Shown: positions 17,305 to 26,484, counted from the first letter of the stretch. The stretch: 64,000 nucleotides of DNA from UBA7957 sp965222695 (GCA_965222695.1 OZ244967.1:3782001-3846000), one strand, 5' to 3'. Notes: generated by a model not told the origin, from the letters alone. A program made the numbers and translations.

Positions 17305-18246
17305 ATGGAACAGGTACTTACAGTTAAAGACCTCATTAATCAAATGGCCGACGGGTTGGGTCTGCATTGGTTGGCGGGAGCCGCAGCTGCAGATCATTAC
17401 TTGTCCCGGGGAGATGGAAAAAAACGGCCTAATCTGATCGGACCTCTCAATCTTATCAGTACCAACCGGATTCAGGTTATAGGTGAAGCCGAGCTGCAAA
17501 GCCTGGAAAAATACAGTTTGAAACCGGAATCCGAAGCCATGCGGCAGCTGTTCCAGTCGGACTGCAATATTATCATCATGGCGGAAGATCTAAGCCCGCC
17601 GCCGATATTTATCCGCCTGTCAGGCGAATACCAGATAGCCCTGCTCGGCTCATCGGCACTGAGTCATGAAATCATCACCACCCTGCGCCATAGACTGACC
17701 CGGTTTCTGACTGAGAAAGTCATCCTCCATGGCGTGTTGATGGAAGTGTTCGGTATGGGTGTCCTTATTACCGGCGATAGCAGCGTCGGTAAGAGTGAAT
17801 TAGCGTTGGAGTTGATTTCACGAGGCCATATTCTGGTTGCCGACGATGCACCGGAATTCCGTAACATTGCACCTGATACAATAGAAGGCAGGTGCCCGGA
17901 AATGCTGCAGGACTTTTTGGAAGTGAGAGGCCTCGGCATATTGAATATACGGGAAATGTACGGCCATGCCAGCACCCGGCAACGAAAAATTCTAAAATTT
18001 ATCGTTCACCTGGCGATTATGGATTACGAAGAGCTGGCTAACACCGTTGATCGCCTGGACGGGCGAAAACGAACGCGCAAAGTGCTGGGCGTGGACATTT
18101 TCGAACGGACCATTCCTGTGGCACCCGGTAGAAACCTGGCGGTACTTGTAGAAGCGGCGGTGCGTAATTATATGCTGACAACCAGCGGCCATAATCCCGT
18201 TGCCGAGCTGAGTGCCAAACAAAAATCCATCATGGAGCAAAAATAA
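17305..18246 (+). CDS. hprK: HPr kinase/phosphorylase
   Basis: HprK/P phosphorylates and dephosphorylates HPr on its regulatory serine. The C-terminal kinase domain has Walker A GDSSVGKSELALELISRGH near residue 155 and the HprK signature LEVRGLGILNIREMYG near residue 212; the N-terminal domain is present. The 313-residue length is typical. It is usual in Firmicutes and many proteobacteria but absent from enteric bacteria. The stop shares one base with the rapZ start, and the HPr gene encoded downstream retains the target serine. Confidence 0.95.
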   Translation: MEQVLTVKDLINQMADGLGLHWLAGAAAADHYLSRGDGKKRPNLIGPLNLISTNRIQVIGEAELQSLEKYSLKPESEAMRQLFQSDCNIIIMAEDLSPPPIFIRLSGEYQIALLGSSALSHEIITTLRHRLTRFLTEKVILHGVLMEVFGMGVLITGDSSVGKSELALELISRGHILVADDAPEFRNIAPDTIEGRCPEMLQDFLEVRGLGILNIREMYGHASTRQRKILKFIVHLAIMDYEELANTVDRLDGRKRTRKVLGVDIFERTIPVAPGRNLAVLVEAAVRNYMLTTSGHNPVAELSAKQKSIMEQK

Positions 18247-19103
18247 TGCGTTTGGTCATAGTCAGCGGTTTATCCGGCGCGGGAAAAAGCGTGGCACTGC
18301 ATACTCTCGAAGATGACGGATTTTATTGCATCGATAATCTTCCCAGCACTTTGTTGCCGGCACTGGTGGAAGGTTTAAGCGAATCGCACATCAATCTCTA
18401 TGAGCAGGTTGCGGTCGGTATAGATGCCCGCAGTGCGCAACCCTCCTTAAGCCACTTTCCCCAGACGCTGCAAAAATTAAAAACCACGGGCAATTTGCAA
18501 GTCGAGGTTTTATTTCTGGAAACTGATACCAAAGCCCTGGTAACGCGTTTTAGTGAAACGCGACGTAAACACCCGCTTTCTCTCGACGGTACACCCTTGC
18601 TAAAAGCCATTGAACGGGAGCGCGTATTGCTGGATGTCATTAAAGCCGAAGCCGATCTGATCATCGACACAACAAACTCCAATCTGCACCAGTTGCGTCA
18701 GATGATTCACTCGCAGCTGTTGAAAAATAACCCGAAAAATATGTCGGTCCTGTTTCAGTCCTTTGGTTTCAAACACGGAGTACCAAGCAATACGGATTTT
18801 ATTTTCGATGTGCGCTGCCTGCCCAATCCGCACTGGGACGCCACGCTCAGGCCCTTGACGGGAAATGATGAGCCGGTTAAGAAGTTTCTGCACGAACACC
18901 AAAGTGTGGAAAAAATGTATTCCCAGATACAGGGGTTTATGGAAACGTGGCTACCGGTTTTTCAGACTGAAAACCGCGCTTATCTGACTGTTTCCATAGG
19001 TTGTACAGGCGGGCGTCACCGATCTGTATATATCACTAATCGACTGACTGACTACTTCAGCGAGAAATTTGAAAACGTATCCTTACGGCACAGAGAATTG
19101 TAA
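18246..19103 (+). CDS. rapZ: RapZ, RNase adapter / GTPase-like P-loop protein
   Basis: RapZ (YvcJ family, 285 residues) has Walker A GLSGAGKSVAL at the N-terminus and family motifs EDDGFYCIDNLP, the SFGFKHGVPSNTDFIFDVRCLPNPHW block and IGCTGGRHRSVYI near the C-terminus. In E. coli it guides RNase E to the GlmZ small RNA and controls amino-sugar synthesis for the envelope; whether that holds here is inference. Overlaps hprK by one base. Confidence 0.97.
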   Translation: MRLVIVSGLSGAGKSVALHTLEDDGFYCIDNLPSTLLPALVEGLSESHINLYEQVAVGIDARSAQPSLSHFPQTLQKLKTTGNLQVEVLFLETDTKALVTRFSETRRKHPLSLDGTPLLKAIERERVLLDVIKAEADLIIDTTNSNLHQLRQMIHSQLLKNNPKNMSVLFQSFGFKHGVPSNTDFIFDVRCLPNPHWDATLRPLTGNDEPVKKFLHEHQSVEKMYSQIQGFMETWLPVFQTENRAYLTVSIGCTGGRHRSVYITNRLTDYFSEKFENVSLRHREL

Positions 19104-19175
19104 ATTGACTCAATTGGCATGACTTTTGTCCGACTCCTTTAAGCCTGAACTCATTAATCCGGTTAAAACTTTTGC

Positions 19176-19445
19176 ATGATAGAAAGAGAAATAGAGATTA
19201 TCAACAAGCTTGGCCTGCACGCCCGCGCCGCAGCGAAATTGGTCAAACTGGTCTCCGGCTTCGAAAGCCTGGTGGAAATCGGAAAAGACGGACAAATGGT
19301 CAACGCCAAAAGTATTATGGGCGTCATGATGCTGGCTGCCAGTCGGGGATCCATCATGAATTTACGGGCGGAAGGTGAGGATGAGCAGGCGGCAATGGAT
19401 GCTGTTTGTGCCCTGATCAGCGATCGATTTGAAGAGGACGAATAA
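19176..19445 (+). CDS. ptsH: HPr phosphocarrier protein
   Basis: This 89-residue HPr-family protein carries phosphate from enzyme I to PtsN. The catalytic histidine is in GLHARAAAKLV near residue 15 and the HprK target serine in AKSIMGVMML near residue 46, so both phosphorylation sites are intact. In this context it probably serves as NPr/HPr of a regulatory chain; the symbol follows the family and npr would be equally fair. It is two bases from the enzyme I gene. Confidence 0.94.
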   Translation: MIEREIEIINKLGLHARAAAKLVKLVSGFESLVEIGKDGQMVNAKSIMGVMMLAASRGSIMNLRAEGEDEQAAMDAVCALISDRFEEDE

Positions 19446-19447
19446 GC

Positions 19448-21178
19448 GTGAGCCTTATGTTTTGCGGAATCGGTGTATCTCGGGGAGTCGCCATCGCGCC
19501 GGCTTACCTGCTGGACCGTAATAACCTGGAAATAAGTCCCTCATCGCTGGACAAAAAAGGCATAACCCGAGAACTCCGCCGATTCAGAAACGCCGTCAGT
19601 ACCGCTAAAAAACAATTGGAGGCCGTACGGGATACGATACCGGAAGATGCACCGCAAGATATCAGCGCCTTTATCGAAACTCACCTTTTGATGCTTGACG
19701 ACGGAATTCTCTCCGAACGGCCGCTGGAAATTATCCGCAAGCAGGGCTGTAATGCAGAGTGGGCTTTAAAACTGCAGCATGAAGCTGTGGTAAAAGTCTT
19801 TGAATCCATGGACGACCCCTACCTTGCCACCCGTAAAGACGATGTCAATCATGTGATAGACCGCATCATGCGGGTACTGATAGAAAAAGATTCTGTGGAC
19901 GAAGAATTCGGTCACGACTGGAAAGGCCACATCGTGATAGCCAATGATCTTACTCCGGCAGATACCGTGATTATGCAGCACCAGGGAGTCGCCGGGTTTA
20001 TCACTGAAACCGGTGGCCCGCTCTCTCATACCGCAATACTGGCGAGAAGCCTTGGCATACCCGCAGTAGTGGGTACCCACGGAATTATCAGCTTTTGCAA
20101 ATCCGCAGAGATGCTGGTCATAGACGGAACTGCAGGTCTGGTACTGGGCGAAGCCGATGATAATACCATCACTTACTTTCGCAAACATCAACGGGAATTA
20201 AAACGCAAACAAAGAGAACTCAATAAGCTTACCAGCGCCCGTGCAGTCACTAAATGCGGTGAGAAAATCAATTTGTTGGCGAATATTGAAATCGATGAGG
20301 ATCTCAAACTGCTCAAGCGCGCCAACGCTGACGGGGTGGGCCTTTATCGCACCGAATTCCTGTTTATGAACCGGGAGGACCTGCCCGGCGAGGAAGAACA
20401 CTATACAACCTATAAACGCGTGATAAGAGCGCTGAAGGGCGCTCCTTTGACGATCAGAACAGTTGATCTTGGGGGTGATAAGGAAAGTGATGTCGAGCCC
20501 ATTGTTCTCAGTTCTCATAATCCTGCCCTCAGCTTGCGCGGTGTGCGCCGGTGTTTAAGTGATCCGAAAATGTTTATCCCGCAACTCAGAGCGATATTGC
20601 GCGTCTCCGCCAAGGCTCCAACCTGTATCATGTTTCCCATGCTGAGCAATATCAGTGAAGTAGATCAATTGCTTGAAATATTGGAAAACGTGAAAGCCGA
20701 TTTGCGCAGGGAAAATATAAAGTTTGATGAAAAGGTAAAAGTCGGCGGAATGATCGAAGTGCCCGCAGCCGCGGTAACCGCATCGGCCTTTGCCAATAAG
20801 CTGGATTTTTTATCTATAGGTACAAATGACTTGATACAGTACACACTGGCTATCGACAGAGTCGATGATCTGGTCAACTACCTTTACGACCCCCTGCATC
20901 CGGCAGTACTTCAGCTGATTCGAATGACCATAGAGGCCGGTCAGAAAGCCAAGGTGCCGGTGACTATGTGCGGGGAAATGGCGGGCGATATTCGATATAC
21001 CAAACTGCTGCTGGGCTTGGGATTGAGGCATTTCAGTATGCCGCCAAATATGGTGTTGGAAGTTAAAAATGTCTTGCGCCAAACTGATATCAAAGCGATT
21101 CGACGTAAGGCCCTGTCAATCCTCTCGTGTAATTCCGCCGAACGTCAGGCGAAGTTACTGAAAGCGTTAAATGCGTGA
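19448..21178 (+). CDS. ptsI: PTS enzyme I (phosphoenolpyruvate-protein phosphotransferase)
   Basis: Enzyme I takes phosphate from PEP and gives it to HPr. At 576 residues it has the standard EI architecture and no N-terminal GAF domain, so it is not the PtsP (EI-Ntr) type. The phospho-histidine is in TETGGPLSHTAILARSLGIPAVVG near residue 190; the PEP-binding barrel shows GLYRTEFLFMNRE, the DLGGDKE motif, LSIGTNDLIQYTLA and VTMCGEMAGD. No sugar-specific permease is found in the window. Confidence 0.96.
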   Translation: MSLMFCGIGVSRGVAIAPAYLLDRNNLEISPSSLDKKGITRELRRFRNAVSTAKKQLEAVRDTIPEDAPQDISAFIETHLLMLDDGILSERPLEIIRKQGCNAEWALKLQHEAVVKVFESMDDPYLATRKDDVNHVIDRIMRVLIEKDSVDEEFGHDWKGHIVIANDLTPADTVIMQHQGVAGFITETGGPLSHTAILARSLGIPAVVGTHGIISFCKSAEMLVIDGTAGLVLGEADDNTITYFRKHQRELKRKQRELNKLTSARAVTKCGEKINLLANIEIDEDLKLLKRANADGVGLYRTEFLFMNREDLPGEEEHYTTYKRVIRALKGAPLTIRTVDLGGDKESDVEPIVLSSHNPALSLRGVRRCLSDPKMFIPQLRAILRVSAKAPTCIMFPMLSNISEVDQLLEILENVKADLRRENIKFDEKVKVGGMIEVPAAAVTASAFANKLDFLSIGTNDLIQYTLAIDRVDDLVNYLYDPLHPAVLQLIRMTIEAGQKAKVPVTMCGEMAGDIRYTKLLLGLGLRHFSMPPNMVLEVKNVLRQTDIKAIRRKALSILSCNSAERQAKLLKALNA

Positions 21179-21308
21179 CAATCCGCGGACCGTGCATGAA
21201 GTAAACGCCGCGTAGACATCATGTAGTGACCTGTCCACCTTCAACGCCGTGGGTTATTGTAGAAGGTGAATACCCTAACAACAGAGCCATAATTGAAGAG
21301 GACAGGTC

Positions 21309-22430
21309 ATGAAACACTATAGCAAATATGTAGGTCTTGATGTTCATAAAGAAACTATCGCCGTGTCGATCGCCGATGCGGGTCGTTCAAAAGCCCGCTT
21401 CTACGGCACCATCGCGAACACGCCCCAAGCGGTCAATGCGCTGTTCAACAAGATCAACCCCGAAGGTGAAGTGCTGGGTGTCTGTTACGAGGCTGGACCT
21501 TGCGGTTATGGGCTGTACCATCATCTCAGCGGCATGGGTCAGGCCTGCCAGGTGGTGGCGCCGAGCCTGATTCCACGCCGAGCCTCGGAGAAGGTGAAGA
21601 CGGATCGGCGCGATAGTTTACGCTTGGCCGAGTTGTTGCGGGCAGGTGAACTGACACCGGTCTGGGTGCCTGATGCAGAACAAGAAGCGATACGGGATTT
21701 GGTGCGTACCCGGGATGATTTCAAGCGGATGCAAAGGCAGGTGCGTCAGCAACTGTTAGCCTTTTTGTTGCGTCATTCGCGGCGCTGGACAGGGGGCAAG
21801 AAGAACTGGACAAAAGGGTTTTGGCACTGGCTTGAAGCGTTGCAAATGCCCAGTGTACACCAGCAATGGGCGCTCAAGGAATACATCGATGCAGTCAGGG
21901 GAATCGATCATCAGATCGGCACGATAGAGCAGCAGATGAGTGTGGCTAAGAGCGGTTGGTCGCTGGAGCCGATCGTCGATGGGCTGATGGCGATGCACGG
22001 TGTCAACTTGATCACGGCGATGGGGGTTGTGGCGGAGCTGGGGGATCTGAGCCGCTTTAGCAAAGCGACACAGTTGATGGCTTATCTGGGGTTAGTCCCC
22101 CGTGAGCACAGCAGCGGTAAGCACCGTTACCAGGGAGCGATCACCAAGAGCGGCAATGCCCATGTGCGGCGCTTGCTGATCGAGTCGGCCTGGTGCTATC
22201 GCTTTGCCGCTCGCCGCTCACGAGAGATTCAACGGCGAGCACAAAGGGCCAGCCCCCAGGTGCAGGCGGTGGCGTGGAAGGGGCAAAAGAGGTTGTGCGC
22301 CCGCTACCGAGCCCTCACTGAGCGGGGTATCAATCGCTGCAAGGTGGTCACCGCGGTGGCTAGAGAGCTCAGCGGGTTTATCTGGGCGGTGGTTCAACAA
22401 GCGCGGCAAACCATGATGGTGGTGGCATGA
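21309..22430 (+). CDS. IS110/IS1111-family DEDD transposase
   Basis: The 373-residue protein has the N-terminal RuvC-like DEDD domain (GLDVHKETIAVSIAD, CYEAGPCGYGLYHHL, and KVKTDRRDSLRLAELLR) and the C-terminal Transposase_20 domain with MHGVNLITAMGVVAELGD and LVPREHSSGKHRYQGAITKSGNAHVRRLL carrying the conserved serine region. There is no frameshift or stop, so it is likely functional. Such enzymes recombine DNA under guidance of an RNA encoded in the element's noncoding end. Confidence 0.95.
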   Translation: MKHYSKYVGLDVHKETIAVSIADAGRSKARFYGTIANTPQAVNALFNKINPEGEVLGVCYEAGPCGYGLYHHLSGMGQACQVVAPSLIPRRASEKVKTDRRDSLRLAELLRAGELTPVWVPDAEQEAIRDLVRTRDDFKRMQRQVRQQLLAFLLRHSRRWTGGKKNWTKGFWHWLEALQMPSVHQQWALKEYIDAVRGIDHQIGTIEQQMSVAKSGWSLEPIVDGLMAMHGVNLITAMGVVAELGDLSRFSKATQLMAYLGLVPREHSSGKHRYQGAITKSGNAHVRRLLIESAWCYRFAARRSREIQRRAQRASPQVQAVAWKGQKRLCARYRALTERGINRCKVVTAVARELSGFIWAVVQQARQTMMVVA

Positions 22431-22765
22431 GCGATCACACACGCCGCTCTACAACCCCGACACAGCTCAGAGGAGGTCATCGGTAGGGACACAGAGGTAT
22501 CGAGCCCTCAGAGTAACGCTGGGATAAAGCTGAGGAAAATCCCAGATGCTCCTAGGAGGCACTGGTGTCATCAGTGACCCTCGTCCGTAGAGATGGGTAA
22601 GTCCGCGACGAAGCGATGAACTGGCGGTAACCAACCCGTGAATATGAGCATGTTCAACAGTCGAAAGAGTTATTCCAGCGCTACTCAGAGGGCTTGAAGG
22701 TCAGCACACCGATCAACAAGTGGGTTAATCGATGAAAAACAGAAGATGAAGTAATACAAATACTT
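22431..22765 (+). ncRNA. Candidate guide (bridge) RNA region of the IS1111-like element
   Basis: This 335-base stretch between the transposase stop and the right inverted repeat has no coding frame, yet lies inside the element. Members of the IS110 family encode a structured bridge RNA in a noncoding end; in the IS1111 group that is downstream of the gene. Self-complementary pieces (for example gctgggataaagc and cagtgacc/ggcactg segments near 22510-22590) fit a structured RNA. Exact ends and loops cannot be set by eye. Confidence 0.4.
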
Positions 22766-22781
22766 GACAGGTCAAAACATA

Positions 22782-22849
22782 TGAGGAGCTTGCCAGGCAA
22801 GCGAAAATCGAATCGCCAAATCCTTTTCGCGAGATAGCCTCGCTCCTAC
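22782..22849. repeat. REP-like palindromic element R1
   Basis: Two adjacent hairpins: GCTTGCCAGGCAAGC on the left and an imperfect GCGAG/CTCGC hairpin on the right, with outer arms gaggagc/gctcctac. Two related copies lie at 45099-45173 and 59891-59960. This copy touches the right end of the insertion sequence and is the most diverged. Confidence 0.8.
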
Positions 22850-22891
22850 GGTGTAGAAGAAGCTATTGTCATCACCGCCGCCTAGAGGCTG

Positions 22892-22956
22892 TCGTCAGGA
22901 GGGAATCGGGCTAAATTCAGCGAATTGCGACAGCATGGGGATATTGAACAGGTTCT
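22892..22956. mobile_element. MITE copy E (decayed half element)
   Basis: The stretch matches the right half of the 162-bp MITE (tcaggaggaaat..., the cagcgaatt segment, then tgaacaggctct) with many substitutions, and ends ttgaacaggttct. Its last base is also part of the stop codon of the neighbouring minus-strand hydrolase gene. Confidence 0.65.
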
Positions 22957-23717
22957 TAGTCCAGCGAATACCAGTCACTGACATCATCCTGCAGCAGTAT
23001 CGACATTCTATCCAGCGCCGATGGCACCCTATCGAGAATGGTATTTTTAACCACGTCGGGTGAATTGTTTTTTTCGCTGAGATGTCCCAGTAGTATTTTT
23101 CTCAAATCCGGATAATCAACGGCTCTGAGGAATTCCGCCGCCTGAACATTATCCAGATGCCCGTAGTCACTACGTATCCTGGCTTGTAGAAATTCTCCGT
23201 AAGGACCATTTCGCAACATTTGCGCATCATAGTTACACTCCAATAACAGGGCGTCGAGATTGCAGAGTTTTTCGTGCATATAGGGTGTGGTGCAGCCGAG
23301 GTCCGTCAGCACGGCCAGGCGCCGGCGTCCGCAGGAAAAGACAAACTGACAGGACTCGGCGGCGTCGTGCGGCGTCGGAAACGGATCAAGATGGATATTA
23401 CCGATGGAAAAAGGCTGATGGGCATGGAAAAAGTGCAGATTGCTGATCTTTTTATCTCTGCAGGCGTTATAAGTTCCATAGGTCATCCAGACCGGTGTCC
23501 TATAGCGCCTTGAGAAAGGCGCCACACCGGCAATATGATCCCCATGTTCGTGGGTCACAACGATTGCCGTTAAATCTTCCGGCTGAAATCCGGTTTTTCG
23601 CAGCCGCCGTACAGTTTCCTTGATAGTAAACCCGTTATCTATCAACAGGCAGGTTTCATCACTGCAAACCAACATGGCATTGCCGGAACTACCACTGCCC
23701 AGAGTTGCAAATTTCAA
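22956..23717 (-). CDS. Metallo-beta-lactamase fold hydrolase, YycJ/WalJ-like
   Basis: A cytoplasmic metallo-beta-lactamase-fold protein. The N-terminal LGSGSSGNAMLV motif is typical of the YycJ/WalJ branch, and the metal-binding VTHEHGDHIAG (near residue 62), the PHDAAES histidine, LTDLG aspartate and GHLS near the C-terminus are all present. I prefer the TTG at 23717 (253 residues), preceded by GGAGAGG, because the family begins directly with MKFxxLGSGSSGN; a GTG at 23762 is an alternative. Family members act on nucleic acids or phosphodiesters; the substrate here is unknown. Confidence 0.85.
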   Translation of the reverse strand: MKFATLGSGSSGNAMLVCSDETCLLIDNGFTIKETVRRLRKTGFQPEDLTAIVVTHEHGDHIAGVAPFSRRYRTPVWMTYGTYNACRDKKISNLHFFHAHQPFSIGNIHLDPFPTPHDAAESCQFVFSCGRRRLAVLTDLGCTTPYMHEKLCNLDALLLECNYDAQMLRNGPYGEFLQARIRSDYGHLDNVQAAEFLRAVDYPDLRKILLGHLSEKNNSPDVVKNTILDRVPSALDRMSILLQDDVSDWYSLD

Positions 23718-23822
23718 CGGCCTCTCCGATACTACGACGCGAATAGCCTCATAAGGGTCCACTCAACATCTATCTGCCTGCCGCAAATTCTCGCGACGGC
23801 ACAAGGATTTTAAACGAAGGCT

Positions 23823-24983
23823 CTACGCTTTGTTGAAAATTCCGGCCAGGAGACTCCCTATAATAGCGTTTTTAACCGATTCCAGAATCAAACGGGCCGG
23901 CTCTCCGGTAACAATTTCCGCGTCCGGCTCCTGTACTATTACCGCGTATACTCTGGGCTCGACTCTCAACAGCTTGAATTCGAGCTCGACAGCGTCGTTG
24001 CCCGACGGGCTGATCAGGCTTTTCAGACCACTGAAAAAGCCTCTGTTTTCCTCCCGTTTACGCTGTTGTTCCGTTTTGATTTCCGCCAGATAGTCAATAT
24101 CGCCGAAGACTTCGATAATGCCTTTATCGATGTCATTATCACTCAAAGAAAGCCCGATGCTGTTAACCGAGTTTTTGACTTTTTTGAAAGCACTCTCATA
24201 GTCGTCCCAGATCAACAGGTACGACTTGGCATCCGCAGTTGTTTCCAGTTGAATATCATGCCTGATCGCCGACGCATCTTCGTTGGACAGGATTTGCTTT
24301 GATTTTTGTTCTTCAATACCGATCCATATCAGAATTCGCGTCAGCAAGTCCGCGGAGCGCGCGGGATCCGCATCCTGATACTGCCACACATTTTCCTCCG
24401 ACAAGGTATCAGGGTTGTCTTGCTTATTTGAAAAAGCATTGTACCGGGCGAATAGTCGACTTGCATTAGCCTGCCCTCTTTCAAGCCTCAGAATATAGCG
24501 CTCCAATCGGTCCTCATCGGTTTTTGTGCGGTTACCGAGAATCTTGTGTAAAAGGCCTTTACGCGGCTCCACGGTCTGCGGTTGCCGCCAATCCGTAATT
24601 AACATGCCGGTCAGTGAGTTGTTCATAGCCAAGGTAGCGCCGTCGAACTCGATAAAGGATACCAACTCGGGCCACAGAGTCTCGACCGGTAACGCGATTT
24701 CCAACCAGGCAAGTTGTCCGTCACGCCTGAATTTTATCGAATCGGCTTCGGGCACTATGCTTGAACGGGAAATTTTTCCTTTACCGGGAGGAATGGCAAA
24801 CAACTGATCCCGGGATCCGGTAATATCCGGGGGCAACTGTAAAGTCTCATAATCTTCGGCTGTACGGTAACGAACATCGGGACTGTCAGGCCGGTAACTG
24901 CTCCCGCAGGCAGACAGTGCAAAAGTCACAACAGCTATGGCAACAGGGTAAAACACCTTGTGGAATCTTCGATCCTGAATCAT
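23823..24983 (-). CDS. bamC: Outer-membrane assembly lipoprotein BamC
   Basis: BamC (NlpB) is a lipoprotein of the BAM complex that inserts beta-barrel proteins. The signal peptide ends in the lipobox ALSAC, followed by a short linker and the typical N-terminal DVRYRTAEDYETLQLPPDI segment that lies on BamD. Two helix-grip domains follow to residue 386. The start codon shares one base with the dapA stop, the conserved dapA-bamC order in gammaproteobacteria. Confidence 0.9.
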   Translation of the reverse strand: MIQDRRFHKVFYPVAIAVVTFALSACGSSYRPDSPDVRYRTAEDYETLQLPPDITGSRDQLFAIPPGKGKISRSSIVPEADSIKFRRDGQLAWLEIALPVETLWPELVSFIEFDGATLAMNNSLTGMLITDWRQPQTVEPRKGLLHKILGNRTKTDEDRLERYILRLERGQANASRLFARYNAFSNKQDNPDTLSEENVWQYQDADPARSADLLTRILIWIGIEEQKSKQILSNEDASAIRHDIQLETTADAKSYLLIWDDYESAFKKVKNSVNSIGLSLSDNDIDKGIIEVFGDIDYLAEIKTEQQRKREENRGFFSGLKSLISPSGNDAVELEFKLLRVEPRVYAVIVQEPDAEIVTGEPARLILESVKNAIIGSLLAGIFNKA

Positions 24984-25858
24984 TAAAGTGCACCTGCCTT
25001 TTTCAACGCCTCGCGCACGGAGTCGTGATACTCACCAGCCAGCACGGTTAAAGGCAGGCGAATACCTTCTCCGCACTTACCCATTTGCGCCAGAGCCCAT
25101 TTTACCGGAATCGGATTGGATTCCAGAAACAAGACTTTGTGCAATAAGCCGATTTCCGCTTCTATTGCCTGTGCACCTTCCCGGTCGCCGCGGAGAGCGG
25201 TTTCACACATTAAATGCATTTGCCGGGGCACAACGTTTGCGGTAACGGAGATGTCGCCTTTTGCGCCAGCCAAAATACTTTCCATGGCGGATGCATCATC
25301 ACCGGTAAGAACGGCAAAATCGGCCGGACACATTTCTACCAGCCGCCTGATGCGCTCAACCTGGCCCAAGGCCTCCTTGATACCGACGATATTCGGAATA
25401 TCCGCCAGTCTCCGGGTGGTTTCAGGCAGCATATCCAAAGCGGTTCTGCCCGGGACATTGTAGAGTATCTGCGGAATCTCAACGGTTTCCGCAATCAGTT
25501 TAAAATGCCGGTAGAGTCCTTCCTGAGTTGGCTTGTTGTAGTAAGGTGTCACCAGAAGACAGGCATCGGCCCCGATTTTCCTGGCCGACTCTGTCAACTC
25601 TATAGCTTCTTTTGTTGAATTCGCGCCGGTTCCTGCGATGACCGGAATTCGTTTATTCACCAGTACGATGGTTTTTCGTATGACCTCCATATGCTCACCG
25701 ACATCCAGTGTCGCGGATTCACCGGTAGTGCCGACGGAGACTATGCCGTCGGTACCGTTTTCTATGTGAAATTCAATCAAATCGGCGAGTGCTTGTTCGT
25801 CCACTGTGCCGTCATCCCGCATGGGTGTAGCCAAAGCTACAATACTGCCTTGAAACAT
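24983..25858 (-). CDS. dapA: 4-hydroxy-tetrahydrodipicolinate synthase
   Basis: DapA condenses pyruvate and aspartate semialdehyde for lysine and diaminopimelate synthesis. From the ATG at 25858 (MFQGSIVALATPM) the protein is 291 residues. The GTTGESATL motif, the catalytic tyrosine region ACLLVTPYYNKPTQEG and the Schiff-base lysine in VGIKEAL near residue 161 are present, with YNVPGRT upstream of it. The frame's earlier ATG would add 19 residues outside the family and is rejected. Confidence 0.97.
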   Translation of the reverse strand: MFQGSIVALATPMRDDGTVDEQALADLIEFHIENGTDGIVSVGTTGESATLDVGEHMEVIRKTIVLVNKRIPVIAGTGANSTKEAIELTESARKIGADACLLVTPYYNKPTQEGLYRHFKLIAETVEIPQILYNVPGRTALDMLPETTRRLADIPNIVGIKEALGQVERIRRLVEMCPADFAVLTGDDASAMESILAGAKGDISVTANVVPRQMHLMCETALRGDREGAQAIEAEIGLLHKVLFLESNPIPVKWALAQMGKCGEGIRLPLTVLAGEYHDSVREALKKAGAL

Positions 25859-26013
25859 GATTTTGCCCTGGTAAATTTGCGGCCTAATGTTACTTGGCGC
25901 CAGGCCGCAAGACAAGCTGGCTTGCTCAGGACTATTATCATTTGACGTATTTGAAACGGTGGATAAAATCCCGCATTGACGCGTATTACTACTGACTCGG
26001 AGAATTTTTTGTT

Positions 26014-26484
26014 ATGGCAACTGCAACCGTCGGAAAAAAAGTACCTGCTTTCACCCTGCCCGCGACGGGCGATCAAAAAATCTCCATGAGCTCACTGAAA
26101 GGCCGAAACGTCGTTCTCTTTTTTTACCCCAAAGACAACACGCCGGGATGCACTACGGAAAGCCAGAATTTTCGCGATGCCGCCGCAGAATTTGAAGCGG
26201 CCGACACCCTGATCCTTGGCGTCTCACGTGACAGCATAAAGAGCCACGAGAACTTCAAAGCCAAACACCAGATGCCGTTTGATTTGATTTCGGACCCTGA
26301 CGAAACACTGTGCCGGATTTTCGATGTGATCAAACTGAAAAAACTATACGGGCGCGAATATATGGGCGTTGAACGCAGTACTTTCTTAATCGATGCCAAA
26401 GGTGTGTTGCGTCAAGAGTGGAGGAAGGTGAAAGTGAAAGGACATGTGGAAGCGGTGTTGGAGGCGGTGCACGGTATGAGTTGA
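26014..26484 (+). CDS. bcp: Thioredoxin-dependent thiol peroxidase (Bcp/PrxQ)
   Basis: A 156-residue PrxQ peroxiredoxin that reduces peroxides. The peroxidatic cysteine is in FYPKDNTPGCTTESQNFRD near residue 47. The second cysteine five residues later, present in E. coli Bcp, is replaced (TTESQ); another cysteine occurs in DETLCRIFDV near residue 95, the place used as resolving cysteine in the PrxQ-beta type. It is divergent from dapA, which is a common arrangement. Confidence 0.95.
   Translation: MATATVGKKVPAFTLPATGDQKISMSSLKGRNVVLFFYPKDNTPGCTTESQNFRDAAAEFEAADTLILGVSRDSIKSHENFKAKHQMPFDLISDPDETLCRIFDVIKLKKLYGREYMGVERSTFLIDAKGVLRQEWRKVKVKGHVEAVLEAVHGMS

Larger units (their letters stand above)
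21220..22780 (+). mobile_element. IS110-family (IS1111-like) insertion sequence
   Basis: The element holds an intact transposase gene and has short subterminal inverted repeats, tgacctgtc at 21227-21235 and gacaggtca at 22766-22774. Ends are approximate, because this family does not make clear target duplications and inverted repeats lie a few bases inside the tips. Inverted repeats of this kind and a long noncoding stretch after the gene (about 335 bases) point to the IS1111 group. The right end lies directly against a REP-like palindrome (22782-22849), a known kind of target for the family. Confidence 0.8.
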
